Part shown: piece by piece, positions 56,061 to 64,000 of the stretch
Position numbering within the stretch: the stretch's first letter is position 1
Layout of the letters: every line of letters starts with the position of its first letter
Assembly: GCA_958295695.1 (NCBI GenBank)
Contig: OY282363.1
Span: 973,246-1,037,245 of the forward strand
Direction: 5' to 3'
DNA: 64,000 nucleotides
Source of the DNA: an uncultured Alphaproteobacteria bacterium
GTDB taxonomy: Bacteria > Pseudomonadota > Alphaproteobacteria > SP197
The notes under the pieces: generated by a model
The model's database searches: none
Seen by the model: only the letters and a program-made list of their open reading frames with translations
What the model was told of the DNA's origin: nothing
Made by a program: the position numbers and the translations under genes

Positions 56061-56969
56061 TCATTGGGCGCTCCCGCTCGCCAGCAGCAGGGCCGCGGGG
56101 GATTGCTCCCCCAACACGATCCGCGCGAGTCCTCCCGCGCCGTCGGCGAGCGGCGGGAGCGATGGTTCGTTCAGGACCAGCCGCAGCAGGTGCGCGGGGG
56201 CGGGAGTCGAAAGACCGAGGGCGGCGAGCCATTCGGGGGCGGCGACGGGCCGGGGGGATACCTCCAGCACGCGAGCTTCCAGCGCGCTCGAACCCGGCCG
56301 CTCGGGCAGCGCCACGAGCACCTTCGCGTCCATGCCCGCCGTGAGCTTTCCGGCGTCTTCCGGCGATACGAAGGCCAGCGCCTGCCAGGCATCCTCGGAC
56401 AGGCCCCGGATCCGGGCGACCGTCTCCCCGGCGCCGACGGGCCGGCCCGGAGCCAGACGGTGCGCCACGAGCTTTCCTCCGCGCGGGGCGACGATCGATT
56501 CCCCGGCGTCGATCTCGATCTTTCCGAGCTCCATTCGCGCCACCGCGAGCAGCGCTTCCTGGACCGTGGCGGCGGCGCCCTCGGCGTGGCGTATCCCGTC
56601 CTCGACCGCGTCCACGATCCTCCGCGCAATTCGGGCCTGGCGTTCCGCTTCCGGCGGACGCACCCGGGCGATCGTCTGTCCCGTCTCCAGGACGTCCCCG
56701 ATCTCGGCCATGATTTCGATGACGTTGCCGGACACGGGGGAGACCACGGCGTGGCGCTCGCCCGGCGCGACCAGCACGGCCTCGACCGAGAGGCCGCGCT
56801 CCACGCTTCCGAACACCCCCCAGGCGAGGAACGCGAGAAGCGACAGGCCGAGTCCGGCCAGCACCATCCATTCGTGGGGCGCCGTGACCTGGAGCCGGTC
56901 GTCGAGGGGTTCCGTGCGCGACCGGCGCGCCACGGCATCCTGCCTGAAGACCTTGTTATGGAACAACAA
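56061..56969 (-). CDS. NHLP system HlyD-like secretion adaptor
   Basis: The 302-residue protein has an N-terminal membrane helix (MVLAGLGLSLLAFLAWGVFG), a lipoyl-type segment (SPVSGNVIEIMAEIGDVLET), a helical hairpin and a second half-lipoyl segment (IVAPRGGKLVAHRLAPGRPV). It is the short adaptor type of NHLP export systems. The start is taken as the TTG at 56,969, with GGGGAG 7-12 bases before it. It is the first gene of the export operon, 16 bases before the peptidase exporter. Confidence 0.88.
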   Translation of the reverse strand: MLFHNKVFRQDAVARRSRTEPLDDRLQVTAPHEWMVLAGLGLSLLAFLAWGVFGSVERGLSVEAVLVAPGERHAVVSPVSGNVIEIMAEIGDVLETGQTIARVRPPEAERQARIARRIVDAVEDGIRHAEGAAATVQEALLAVARMELGKIEIDAGESIVAPRGGKLVAHRLAPGRPVGAGETVARIRGLSEDAWQALAFVSPEDAGKLTAGMDAKVLVALPERPGSSALEARVLEVSPRPVAAPEWLAALGLSTPAPAHLLRLVLNEPSLPPLADGAGGLARIVLGEQSPAALLLASGSAQ

Positions 56970-57263
56970 GACGCGACACTCCCCGGTTTCCCACCGTCCC
57001 GCAGTATACCCCCGATGGCGTGTCTATGGTGGACATGAATTACCGACACCCAATGCGCCGCTCCTCCCCCCTGACGGGGGAGAGGTCGGGAGGGGGGTCC
57101 GCATGCGCTCGAACGGACCCGGTGGCGACGGAGCCCGCACCACATTCCATACGGAATTCTCGTCGCCGGATCGGTCCCGCAGACGGGCGGGACAGTGTAT
57201 GCTTGTTTGCGATCGTGTATATACTTTCGGCACCTTGGGCGTAAAGCGGGTATCCCTGTGGTC
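56970..57263. other. Divergent control region between export operon and cyclase-like gene
   Basis: The region contains two A+T-rich patches in G+C-rich DNA. TATACT on the minus strand (57,008-57,003) lies 35 bases before the adaptor start, and TATACT on the plus strand (57,220-57,225) lies about 40 bases before the cyclase-like start. Both could be -10 elements, but I see no convincing -35 for either. Confidence 0.4.
57064..57082. repeat. C-run/G-run hairpin
   Basis: CTCCCCC-CTGAC-GGGGGAG is a 7-bp perfect stem with a 5-base loop. It sits between divergent genes and so cannot be an ordinary terminator for either. It resembles the short dispersed palindromes seen in many G+C-rich proteobacterial genomes. 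Confidence 0.55.
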
Positions 57264-58316
57264 ATGCGCGAAGCATCCGAACCGCCCGCCGGCGACTCCC
57301 CGGCGGTCGCGCCGCGGCTCCGGGAGGCGGCGCGCGACGCCGTGAACCGGGGTCTCGCCTTTCTCGAGGCCACCGTCCGTTCCGACGGGGCCTGGGTGTC
57401 GCGATCCTACGACAACCTGGAGCTCGATGGACCCGCGCGGGAGGAGCAGGCTCCCTTCGTCGCCGCCCTCGGCGCGCTCACCCTGGCGGTCTGCGACGAC
57501 CCCAGATCCGCGGCCATCCGCGACCGATCGGGGGAGTTCATCGTCCGGTCCATGAGCTATCCGGGGGTGTGGCGCTACTGGCCGCGTCTGCCGAACGATC
57601 TCGACAGCCTCAGCATCTGCTCCACGGCGATTCCGTGGCACCCGTGGGTGCTGTTCGCCAAGAACGTCGGATATCCGTCGGCGGTGCGGGACGACCGGGG
57701 CAGGTTCAGGACTTGGCTGACCCCGCCCACCGACACCAACGTCGTGGACGTGGACAGCGTGGTGAACGCCAACGTCGTGGGTTACCTCGCCTTTCAGGGT
57801 TGCAACGCGCCGGGCGAACGGGCGGCGGAGTGGCTCGCCGGCCTGGTCCGGGAAGGAAGCGGCGAGGGGAGCTCCCATTACTATCCCGACATCCTGGACC
57901 TCTACGACGCCGTCGCCCGCGCCCGCCATCGGGGCGCGCCCGCGTTCCGGGACCTCGGAGTCCCGCTCGCGGACCGGATCCGGGCCCTGCGCGGCGCGGA
58001 CGACGGCTACGGCGATACGCTGCGCACCGCGCGCTCTCTCTCCGCCCTGCACCTCCTCGGGGCCGCGCCGGAGGGCGAGGACCTGTGGGCCACGCTCGAG
58101 CGGATCCTGCGCCGGCAACGGCCCGATGGAAGCTGGCCGGAGCATCTCTTCTGGCGGGGGCCGACGCCGCCGAGGCCGCCGAGCGTGGGTTTCGCCTGCG
58201 AAACGCTCGACACCGCCTCGTGCATCGAGGCCCTCGTCCGGTCGATTCCCTTCCTGGAGGGCCGCGCGCGGGTTTCCCGGGCCGCGCGGCGCGGCGGTCC
58301 GGCGTCGGACGGATGA
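57264..58316 (+). CDS. Terpenoid-cyclase/prenyltransferase-like alpha/alpha-toroid protein
   Basis: The 350-residue protein starts at MREASEPPAGDSPAVAPRLR; codons upstream lack coding character. Repeated toroid motifs are visible: RGLAFLEATVRSDGAWVSRS, FRTWLTPPTDTNVVDVDSVV then NANVVGYLA, TLRTARSLSALHLLG and RQRPDGSWPEHLFWRG. These place it in the squalene-cyclase/prenyltransferase-fold superfamily. A canonical DxDD cyclase motif is not seen (DLDSLS and DVDSVV take similar places), so it may not be a terpene cyclase. It has neither signal peptide nor membrane segment. It is divergent from the export operon and could act on the peptide or on a lipid partner. Confidence 0.75.
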   Translation: MREASEPPAGDSPAVAPRLREAARDAVNRGLAFLEATVRSDGAWVSRSYDNLELDGPAREEQAPFVAALGALTLAVCDDPRSAAIRDRSGEFIVRSMSYPGVWRYWPRLPNDLDSLSICSTAIPWHPWVLFAKNVGYPSAVRDDRGRFRTWLTPPTDTNVVDVDSVVNANVVGYLAFQGCNAPGERAAEWLAGLVREGSGEGSSHYYPDILDLYDAVARARHRGAPAFRDLGVPLADRIRALRGADDGYGDTLRTARSLSALHLLGAAPEGEDLWATLERILRRQRPDGSWPEHLFWRGPTPPRPPSVGFACETLDTASCIEALVRSIPFLEGRARVSRAARRGGPASDG

Positions 58317-58374
58317 CCGGACCCGGTGGCGTCGCGGGACCCGCGCCGGTCGAAACCGCCATGACCCGCGTGTT

Positions 58375-58662
58375 CTACCGCGACATGCGGGAGAAGCCTC
58401 CGGGGGCAAACCCGGTATCGTGGAGCGCCCCCTTGAGCCGGCCCGCATTCACGGCCCCACATGCGATTTCGGGATCGACCTGTACGTCTGCATCGGTCGT
58501 CCCGGCGTGCTGGAGCGCGCTTTCGGCGCAAAGCAGTTCCGGGACCAGCCCTCCGAGCACGACGAATTCCGGCCGTTGCCCGTAGTAACGGACGACGCGC
58601 AACAGCGCCGTCTCCGCCGCCGCCCGCGCCGCCCGGGACCGGGGAGGCGGTTCACTGGCCAC
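58375..58662 (-). pseudogene. AbiEii-like nucleotidyltransferase toxin, truncated
   Basis: From the GTG at 58,662 the frame reads VASEPPPRSRAARAAAETAL, LRVVRYYGQRPEFVVLGGLV and HAGTTDADVQVDPEI. The last has the GG...TTDxDVQVD nucleotidyltransferase motif. The frame stops after about 95 codons, where complete relatives continue for 150 or more. The downstream half is missing. Confidence 0.65.
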
Positions 58663-59116
58663 GGACGACTTCTCGAAGATGCTCGGCGGCCTCTTCGCCG
58701 CGCCCGCCCACGGCGCGCAAGTCCGCATATACGCGGGGCCACGGGGCGACGCGCGGGCCGCCTCGCATCGCGACGAGCCGTCTGGCCGTCACCGTGGGAA
58801 ACGGACGCAGGGTGAGCCGTCCGCCGTGGATCGGTCGAAGGCCGACCTTCGTGGCCGCGGATTCGATCCCGGCGACCGTCGCCCTGTCGACATAGACCTC
58901 GCCGGTCGTAACCGTCGCGAGATAGGGAGCGAGCATCGACGCGGCCACGGCGCCCGTCGCCGCCCACGCGATGTCCGCGTCATCCCACCGGCGGCCGATC
59001 TCGCACAGCCCCGCCGCGAAGTCGCGGCAAGTCACGCCGACCGTGAGAGTGACCGCCGGCATCGCCGCTCGGGCCGCGCACTCGTCCAGCAGCCGGTCCG
59101 GGTCATGAACCCCCGC
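58652..59116 (-). pseudogene. AbiEi-like antitoxin, N-terminally truncated
   Basis: The frame contains AGLCEIGRRWDDADIAWAAT, MLAPYLATVTTGEVYVDRAT, GRLTLRPFPTVTARRLVAMR and WPRVYADLRAVGGRGEEAAE, the C-terminal part of a type IV antitoxin. Upstream codons (HDPDRLLDECAARAA) continue the protein until the stop of the methyltransferase gene, so the winged-helix N-terminus has been removed. It overlaps the truncated toxin as in an intact operon. Confidence 0.65.
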
Positions 59117-59119
59117 GCC

Positions 59120-59926
59120 CTACCGCCTCGCCTTGAAGCCGAGCAGGAGGGGCAGGGGCTTCGCGCCGTCCCGGCGGCGCCAGTAGCCATCGGCGGCCTT
59201 CGTCATGTCCGGGAACTGCCGCCAGGCCCCGAAGGGATACTCGCGGACCTCGAAGACGGTCAGTCCGGCGGCCTCCAGGGCGGAGAAGATGGCGGACACG
59301 CTCCAGGTGAACGACCGCGATTCGGACCGGATCCTGTAGCTCCGGTCGGCGTAATCCGCGCCCCCGCCCTGCTCGCGGACCGGCTCGCCGGCCTGGAAGT
59401 AGTCGTAGGCGATCGTCGGCTCCTCGGCCTCCTCGTCGAACATCGTCGCGGCCGGGTGGGCGTCGAGGAAGTAGAAGAACCCGCCCGGCGACAGGTTGGC
59501 CGCGATCGTCTCCGCCCAGCCGTCGAGGTCCGCCAGCCAGACGACCGTGCCGAAAGAGGTGAAGACGACATCGAACGGCCCGCCCTCGACCGTTCCCGCC
59601 GCCGTGACGTCGCCCTCGACGAACCGCGCCCGGCCGGCCAGGCCGGCGCGGCGGGCAAGGTCGCGGGCCATGGTCGTGGCCTCGGCGGAGAAATCGACGC
59701 CGACCGCCGCGGCGCCCAGGCGGGCCCAGGAGAGCGTATCCAGGCCGAAGTGGCATTGCAGGTGCAGGAGCCTCTTGCCGCTGACATCGCCGACGGCCTG
59801 GCGCTCCACGGCGCCCAGCGCCGAGCGCCCGGCGAGGAACCCCTTGACGTCGTAGAACGCGCTCGCGGCGTGGACCGGCGTGACCTCGGCCCACCAGCGC
59901 CGGTTGACCGCGTGGTGCTCGTTCAT
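59120..59926 (-). CDS. Class I SAM-dependent methyltransferase
   Basis: The 268-residue protein starts at MNEHHAVNRRWWAEVTPVHA, 7 bases after the aminotransferase stop. Motif I is LLHLQCHFGLDTLSWARLGA, motif II VGVDFSAEA, and the post-motif region GGPFDVVFTSFGTVVWLADL. The substrate is unknown; this family is often annotated only as a type 11-like methyltransferase. It forms a two-gene operon with the branched-chain aminotransferase. Confidence 0.85.
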   Translation of the reverse strand: MNEHHAVNRRWWAEVTPVHAASAFYDVKGFLAGRSALGAVERQAVGDVSGKRLLHLQCHFGLDTLSWARLGAAAVGVDFSAEATTMARDLARRAGLAGRARFVEGDVTAAGTVEGGPFDVVFTSFGTVVWLADLDGWAETIAANLSPGGFFYFLDAHPAATMFDEEAEEPTIAYDYFQAGEPVREQGGGADYADRSYRIRSESRSFTWSVSAIFSALEAAGLTVFEVREYPFGAWRQFPDMTKAADGYWRRRDGAKPLPLLLGFKARR

Positions 59927-59933
59927 CGGGGGC

Positions 59934-60785
59934 CTAGAGCCTGAACCCCTCGTCGCGGGCGAAGTCGAAGTAGAGCTCCCGGGCCCTGCGGTAGACCGGC
60001 CCGGGCTGGAGCTCGCGGCCGTCGATCCGGGTGACGGGCAGCACCTTGCTGTAGTTGCCGGTGGAGAAGATCTCGTCGGCCGCCGCGACCTCGTCGTAGG
60101 CGACCGCGCGTTCCACCACGTCGTATCCGGCGTCCCGCAGCAGCCAGATCGCGCGCTTGCGGGTGATGCCGGCCAGGAAGGTCCCGTTGGCGGCCGGGGT
60201 GTGGACCTGACCGTCCTTGGTGAAGAACAGGTTCGCCGTGGCGAACTCCGCGACATGGCCCTCGTGGTCCAGCATCACGCCGTTGTCGAAGCCCCGGCGC
60301 CGGGCCTCGCGAACCGCCGCGCCCGAGTTCGGATAGAGGCAGGCCGCCTTGGCGAGCGTCGGGGCCATGTCTGGGGCGGGACGCCGCAGGCCGGAAAGGC
60401 AGGCCGAGAACCCGGTCGGCTTCTCCATCGGCGCGACCTCCAGGACCATCAGGAACCTGGTGAGGTCGGCGACGGCCCACAGGGAGTCGCTCTCGCCACT
60501 CCAGTAGGTCGGACGGATGTAGAGGTGCCTGTCGCGCGGGAACCTGCGCGCCATGTCGGCGGCCAGACCGACCAAGTCCTCGACGGTTTCGGCGGGCTCC
60601 ATGCCCATCACGCGGGCCGAGTTCAGGCAGCGTCCGCAATGGCGCTCGATATCCGGCATGACGCCGTCGAAGGCCCGCGCGCCGTCGAAGACCATGGTAG
60701 CGAACCAGAACGACTGGTCGAGCGGCCCCATGACCATCGGGTTGCCCTCGTGGAAACCGCCGTCGTGATAGGTGAGCTGGTCCAT
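59934..60785 (-). CDS. ilvE: Branched-chain amino acid aminotransferase (fold type IV PLP enzyme)
   Basis: This 283-residue protein has the class IV aminotransferase layout: HCGRCLNSARVMGMEPAET near the start, the PLP lysine in TLAKAACLYPNS, and the substrate-loop and cofactor region GHVAEFATANLFFTKDGQVH followed by TFLAGITRKRAI. It interconverts branched-chain 2-oxo acids and amino acids. The length is slightly shorter than E. coli IlvE but complete. A D-amino-acid aminotransferase or aminodeoxychorismate lyase role is less likely, though not excluded. Confidence 0.85.
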   Translation of the reverse strand: MDQLTYHDGGFHEGNPMVMGPLDQSFWFATMVFDGARAFDGVMPDIERHCGRCLNSARVMGMEPAETVEDLVGLAADMARRFPRDRHLYIRPTYWSGESDSLWAVADLTRFLMVLEVAPMEKPTGFSACLSGLRRPAPDMAPTLAKAACLYPNSGAAVREARRRGFDNGVMLDHEGHVAEFATANLFFTKDGQVHTPAANGTFLAGITRKRAIWLLRDAGYDVVERAVAYDEVAAADEIFSTGNYSKVLPVTRIDGRELQPGPVYRRARELYFDFARDEGFRL

Positions 60786-60918
60786 GGTGTCTCCGTGCGC
60801 CGAGGGTCGCCCGCTCAGCGCGGGCCGGCGCCGCCGGCCGCGTTCCGACGGGTGTGGGACGAGTCCTCCGCGGGAAGGACGGCGGTCCGGCGACAGGGCA
60901 TCCGTTCCCGCGCGGAGG

Positions 60919-61086
60919 CTAGGACAGCCCGCGTGGCGCGAGGAACGGCGGGCCGTTCAGCACCGCGACCCCGCCCGTGACGCCCTCGCGGATGGCGACC
61001 GCGATCGCCTCGGCCTGACCCTCGTCGAAGCCGCCCTCCCGCAGCCCGCGGGCCGTCGCCAGAGTGTCGAGCGCGGCCTCCGCCAT
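60919..61086 (-). CDS. DUF1640-like N-terminal mini-protein (55 aa)
   Basis: The frame MAEAALDTLATARGLREGGF then DEGQAEAIAVAIREG matches the start of DUF1640-type coiled-coil proteins, which normally continue for another 60-80 residues into a coiled coil and membrane anchor. Here it ends after GGVAVLNGPPFLAPRGLS. It is either a short derived gene or a truncated remnant. Confidence 0.5.
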   Translation of the reverse strand: MAEAALDTLATARGLREGGFDEGQAEAIAVAIREGVTGGVAVLNGPPFLAPRGLS

Positions 61087-61171
61087 GCGTCCCTCCTTCG
61101 ATCCTGTCGAGACTAGCGCATCGGAGCGGGCCTTGCCAGAGACGGCCGCCGCCGCGGGCGGAAGGAGGCCG

Positions 61172-61200
61172 GAGCGTTTCCGTCTGGGACGGAAACGCTC
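61172..61200. terminator. 13-bp perfect hairpin before pyrD
   Basis: GAGCGTTTCCGTC (61,172-61,184) and GACGGAAACGCTC (61,188-61,200) are exact reverse complements around TGG. There is no U-tract on either strand. It sits just upstream of pyrD and upstream of the divergent mini-gene, so it may insulate transcription or act in the pyrD leader. Confidence 0.45.
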
Positions 61201-61231
61201 TAGGTTCGGCCGGGAACCGGAGGCCGGCGCC

Positions 61232-62287
61232 GTGCCCGACCCCTTTCGGCTCGCGGGCCCGCTGCTGCGCCGGCTGGACCCGGAAACCGCCCATGGGATC
61301 GCCCTGCGCGCCCTGGAGCTCGGGCTCGCGGGCCGCGCGCGGCGCCGCGAACGCCCCTCGTTGGCGTTGCGCCGCTTCGGCCTCGATTTTCCCAATCCTC
61401 TCGGGCTGGCCGCTGGCTTCGACAAGGACGCCCGGGCGCCCGGCCGCGCGCTCGAGCTCGGCTTCGGCTTCGTCGAGGTCGGCACGGTGACGCCCCTGCC
61501 GCAGGCCGGCAACCCGAGGCCCCGGATGTTCCGCCTCCCGGAGGAGGGCGCCGCGATCAACCGGCTCGGCTTCAACAACGCCGGCGCGGAGCGGATGGCC
61601 CGGCGCCTGGCCCGGCGCCGGCCGGCCGGCGTCCTCGGCGTCAACATCGGCATGAACGCGACGGCCGGAGACGCGCCGGCGGACTATCGCGCGGCGTTCG
61701 CGCGCCTGGCGACCCTGGCCGACTACGTTACGGTCAATGTCTCCTCGCCCAACACGCCCGGCCTGCGCGACCTCCAGGCGCCCGACAACCTGCGGCCGGT
61801 GCTCGGGGCGCTGGCGCGCGAGCGCGAGGTTCTGGCCTTGGGCGGCGGCCCGCCGCTCATCCTGAAGCTCTCGCCCGACATGGCGGACGGCGACGCGGTT
61901 CTGGCCGCGACCCTGGCCGCCGACGAGGGGTTCGACGGCCTGGCGATCTCCAACACGACCGTCGAGAGGCCCGACGCCCTGGCCGGGGCGGCGCGCCGCG
62001 AGGTCGGCGGGCTGTCCGGCCGTCCGCTGTTCCGGCGCTCGACCGGGATGCTGCGCGCGGTCTTCCGTGCCCAGGGGGGGCGGCTTCCCCTGATCGGGGT
62101 GGGCGGCGTCGATTCGGCCGGGGCCGCCTACGAGAAGATCAAGGCCGGCGCCAGCCTGGTCCAGTTCTATACCGCCCTGATCTACCGGGGACCGCGGCTG
62201 GTGACGGCCATGCTCGACGGACTGGAGCGGCGGTTGGCCGAGGACGGCTTCGAATCGGTCGAGCAGGCGGTCGGCGTCGAGGCTTGA
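61232..62287 (+). CDS. pyrD: Dihydroorotate dehydrogenase, quinone-dependent (class 2)
   Basis: This 351-residue FMN enzyme oxidises dihydroorotate to orotate in pyrimidine synthesis, using quinone at the inner membrane. The start is a GTG (VPDPFRLAGPLLRRLDPETA) with GGAGG about 10 bases before it. The class 2 N-terminal helices are present (LRRLDPETAHGIALRALELG). NPLGLAAGFDKDA and GTVTPLPQAGNPRPRMFRLP are signature regions. The catalytic Ser lies in NVSSPNTPGLRDLQ, and FMN-phosphate binding in GVGGVDSAGAAYEKIKAGAS. Confidence 0.95.
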   Translation: MPDPFRLAGPLLRRLDPETAHGIALRALELGLAGRARRRERPSLALRRFGLDFPNPLGLAAGFDKDARAPGRALELGFGFVEVGTVTPLPQAGNPRPRMFRLPEEGAAINRLGFNNAGAERMARRLARRRPAGVLGVNIGMNATAGDAPADYRAAFARLATLADYVTVNVSSPNTPGLRDLQAPDNLRPVLGALAREREVLALGGGPPLILKLSPDMADGDAVLAATLAADEGFDGLAISNTTVERPDALAGAARREVGGLSGRPLFRRSTGMLRAVFRAQGGRLPLIGVGGVDSAGAAYEKIKAGASLVQFYTALIYRGPRLVTAMLDGLERRLAEDGFESVEQAVGVEA

Positions 62288-62301
62288 GCAGCGGACCGTC
62301 C

Positions 62302-62330
62302 CGCCCCGCCGCGTTTGCGCGGGCGGGGCG
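62302..62330 (+). terminator. G+C-rich hairpin after pyrD
   Basis: CGCCCCGCCGCG, a TTT-containing loop and CGCGGGCGGGGCG pair with one bulged G, 15 bases after the pyrD stop. There is no U-run, so termination would be Rho-assisted or inefficient. Confidence 0.4.
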
Positions 62331-62382
62331 CGGGCGGTAAACCGCGCGGGCCGGTGTCCACGGGGAGTCGCGGGGCGGGTGG

Positions 62383-63018
62383 ATGGAAGCGGGCCTGTTG
62401 TTCACGGGCGTGGCCGTGGGGTTCTTCGTCGCCGCTCCGGTCGGTCCGGTCGCCGTCCTGTGCGTCCAGCGGACCTTGGCGGACGGCCGAGGGGTGGGTT
62501 ACGGGACGGGGCTCGGCGCCTCCCTGGGCGACACGGTGTTCGGAGCGCTCGCCATCTTCTCGGTGGCCGTGGTCGAGAGCTTCCTGCAGGAGCACCGTCC
62601 CGCGATCCAGGCTCTCGGTTCGCTGGCGCTGATCGGCCTCGGCGCGCACACGGCCTCGGCGCGCGGCGGCCGGACTCTGGCGCCGGCCCGGCCCGACCAT
62701 GAAACCCTGCTTCCCGCCTTCGGCTCGGCCTTCGCCGTCACGATCGTCAACCCGATCACGGTCGTGGCCTTCCTCTCGATCTTCGCGGCCTTCGGCGTGT
62801 CCGAGAGGACCGACGGGCTGCTCGACTCGTGGCTGGTGATCGTCGGCGTCTTCGTCGGCGCCTCGGCCTGGTGGTTCCTTCTGGTCGGCGTCGCGTCCGT
62901 CTTCCGCCAGCGGTTCACGGGCAAGGGCCTTGCCTGGATGAACGCGCTCGCTGGCCTCGTCATCCTGGGCTTCGGGGTCTACGGGTTGCTCGATCTGGCG
63001 TGGGGCCCGCGGACATGA
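62383..63018 (+). CDS. LysE family amino-acid exporter
   Basis: This 211-residue inner-membrane protein has six predicted helices. The family N-terminus is clear: FTGVAVGFFVAAPVGPVAVL, with CVQRTLADGRGVGYGTGLGA after it. AFAVTIVNPITVVAFLSIFA is the second conserved segment. Members export lysine, arginine, threonine, homoserine or related solutes; the substrate cannot be told from sequence. It ends 7 bases before the convergent UDG-family gene. Confidence 0.88.
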   Translation: MEAGLLFTGVAVGFFVAAPVGPVAVLCVQRTLADGRGVGYGTGLGASLGDTVFGALAIFSVAVVESFLQEHRPAIQALGSLALIGLGAHTASARGGRTLAPARPDHETLLPAFGSAFAVTIVNPITVVAFLSIFAAFGVSERTDGLLDSWLVIVGVFVGASAWWFLLVGVASVFRQRFTGKGLAWMNALAGLVILGFGVYGLLDLAWGPRT

Positions 63019-63025
63019 GCCGCCG

Positions 63026-63622
63026 TCACGCCAGGACCGAGGCGATGCGGCGGCGAAGCTCGGGGACCAGCTCGGCGCCGAACCAGGGATTGCGCTTCAG
63101 CCATGCGGTGTTGCGCCAGGACGGATGGGGAAGCGGGACGACGCCGGGCAGGAACTCGCGCCATGCCGCGACCGTCTCCGTCACCGTGCGCTTGCGGCGC
63201 GCCCCGAGATGGTAGGCCAGCGCATAGCCGCCGATCGGCAGCGTCAGCTCGACGTTCGGCAGGCGGGCAAGGACGTCCCGGTGCCAGGCCGGGGCGCATT
63301 CGGGCCGGGGCGGGCGGTCGCCGCCCCGGGGGTCTGTTCCGGGAAAGCAGAAGCCCATCGGCACGATCGCGACCCTGGAGTCGTCGTAGAAGACGCCGGG
63401 CGCGAGCGCCGTCCACTCCCGCAGGCGATCGCCGCTCCGGTCGTTCCACGGGACCCCGGTCTCGTGCACGCGCGTTCCGGGGGCCTGGCCGATCAGCAGC
63501 AGCCGGGCGCTCGTGGCGGCGCGGAGCACCGGGTGCGGACCGCGCGGCAGGTGGGCGGCGCATATCGCGCAGGCGCGGATGCGTTCGAGCAGGCTCGCGA
63601 GCGACTCCTCCGGGGACACCAT
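63026..63622 (-). CDS. Uracil-DNA glycosylase family protein
   Basis: This 198-residue protein has a UDG-superfamily core. LLLIGQAPGTRVHETGVPWN is motif 1 (GQxPG, as in family 4/5-like enzymes), followed by DRSGDRLREW. Motif 2 is LPHPSWRNTAWLKRNPWFG. Two Cys at the N-terminus (RIRACAICAAHLPRG) recall the Fe-S ligands of family 4, but the remaining two are not obvious. It removes or senses uracil or related lesions in DNA. Confidence 0.85.
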   Translation of the reverse strand: MVSPEESLASLLERIRACAICAAHLPRGPHPVLRAATSARLLLIGQAPGTRVHETGVPWNDRSGDRLREWTALAPGVFYDDSRVAIVPMGFCFPGTDPRGGDRPPRPECAPAWHRDVLARLPNVELTLPIGGYALAYHLGARRKRTVTETVAAWREFLPGVVPLPHPSWRNTAWLKRNPWFGAELVPELRRRIASVLA

Positions 63623-63675
63623 GGCGGTCCAGTCTCGCGGCCCGCGCGACCCGTGGCAAGCATGGAACCCGGGCG

Positions 63676-64000
63676 ATGACGGCGCTGGAATGGGCGCTCG
63701 GGGAACTCGGCCTCGACCCGGGCCTCGCGCGCGACGCGACGCCGCTGTCCGGTTCGGGCAACCGCGGCTTCGCGGTCGAGGCCGGCGGACGGCGTCTCGC
63801 GGTCCGCGTCGAAGGTAGGGAGACGCGGGGCCTTGTGGACCGCGGCCTGGAGCGGCGGCACGGCCGGCTGGCGCGGGCCGCCGGCCTCGGGCCGGAGATT
63901 CTGCTCGACAGCCCCGAACGCGGCGTCCTGGTCACGGCCTGGGTCGACGGCCGGCGCCTCGACGAGACCGCCCGCCCGTTCGACGGAAGCCTGCTCGGCC
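63676..64000 (+). CDS. Aminoglycoside phosphotransferase/choline kinase-like protein (partial, C-terminus off the window)
   Basis: The open frame runs from ATG 63,676 to the window end, giving 108 codons: MTALEWALGELGLDPGLARD, then TPLSGSGNRGFAVEAGGRRL, the glycine-rich N-lobe, then LAVRVEGRE. The segment RHGRLARAAGLGPEILLDSP ERGVLVTAWVDG is typical of phosphotransferase-family kinases. The catalytic loop lies beyond the window. Confidence 0.65.
   Translation, partial: MTALEWALGELGLDPGLARDATPLSGSGNRGFAVEAGGRRLAVRVEGRETRGLVDRGLERRHGRLARAAGLGPEILLDSPERGVLVTAWVDGRRLDETARPFDGSLLG

Noticed and set aside
52964..56344. 1,126-codon plus-strand frame opposite the ABC exporters
   Set aside because: It is antisense to two ABC proteins with complete catalytic motifs and has no protein-family features of its own.

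Overview
The window is very GC-rich DNA, with almost every intact gene joined to its neighbour by 4-base start/stop overlaps. It combines housekeeping genes (class 2 dihydroorotate dehydrogenase, branched-chain aminotransferase, LysE exporter, uracil-DNA glycosylase) with a large accessory load: many toxin-antitoxin modules, a decaying type I restriction locus, integrase scars, a giant repetitive surface protein and a peptide natural-product cluster. The RND pump with periplasmic adaptor and the autotransporter barrel show a Gram-negative cell. An uncultivated, possibly host-associated alphaproteobacterium is my best guess, but this is inference and no marker gene is present.

Layout. 1-18.1 kb is a defence and toxin-antitoxin island, mostly on the minus strand up to 12.8 kb: a signal-peptide membrane protein (partial), a DUF6978/DUF1828-1829 fusion, a 20-codon relic of HsdR, an XRE-ImmA/DUF4411 pair, a nucleotidyltransferase-nucleotidyltransferase-HsdS triple fusion, two HEPN genes, Fic, HsdM, HicAB, VapBC and three tyrosine-integrase tails of decreasing completeness. 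A beheaded DUF499 ATPase and an AbiEi/AbiEii pair follow on the plus strand. 18.1-19.2 kb is mostly non-coding and holds a perfect 30-bp inverted repeat. 19.2-39.3 kb is one gene for a secreted protein of about 6,700 residues built of Calx-beta-like repeats, with a C-terminal outer-membrane barrel; part of it is a 693-bp tandem array. 39.3-40.5 kb holds gene relics.

40.5-58.3 kb is the most interesting part. An RND pump and adaptor are divergent from a sigma70-like promoter that leads into an array of eleven precursor genes of the nitrile-hydratase-like leader peptide (NHLP) type. The leaders are nearly identical, while the predicted cores (8-19 residues) are unrelated to each other except that every one ends in tryptophan, seven of them in Asn-Trp. 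One intact 372-residue gene of unknown family sits inside the array, and pieces of it recur later in the array, as does a relic of another precursor. Facing the array is the NHLP export operon: HlyD-like adaptor, C39 peptidase/ABC exporter and second ABC exporter. A terpenoid-cyclase-like alpha/alpha-toroid gene follows. A working model (inference) is that the peptides are modified, perhaps at the terminal Trp, cleaved after Gly-Gly by the C39 exporter and secreted. No lanthionine synthetase, YcaO or radical SAM enzyme is visible.

58.3-64 kb returns to ordinary chromosome: a decayed AbiEi/AbiEii pair, a SAM methyltransferase with a branched-chain aminotransferase, a truncated DUF1640-like mini-protein, pyrD, lysE-like, a UDG-family gene and the start of an aminoglycoside-phosphotransferase-like kinase.
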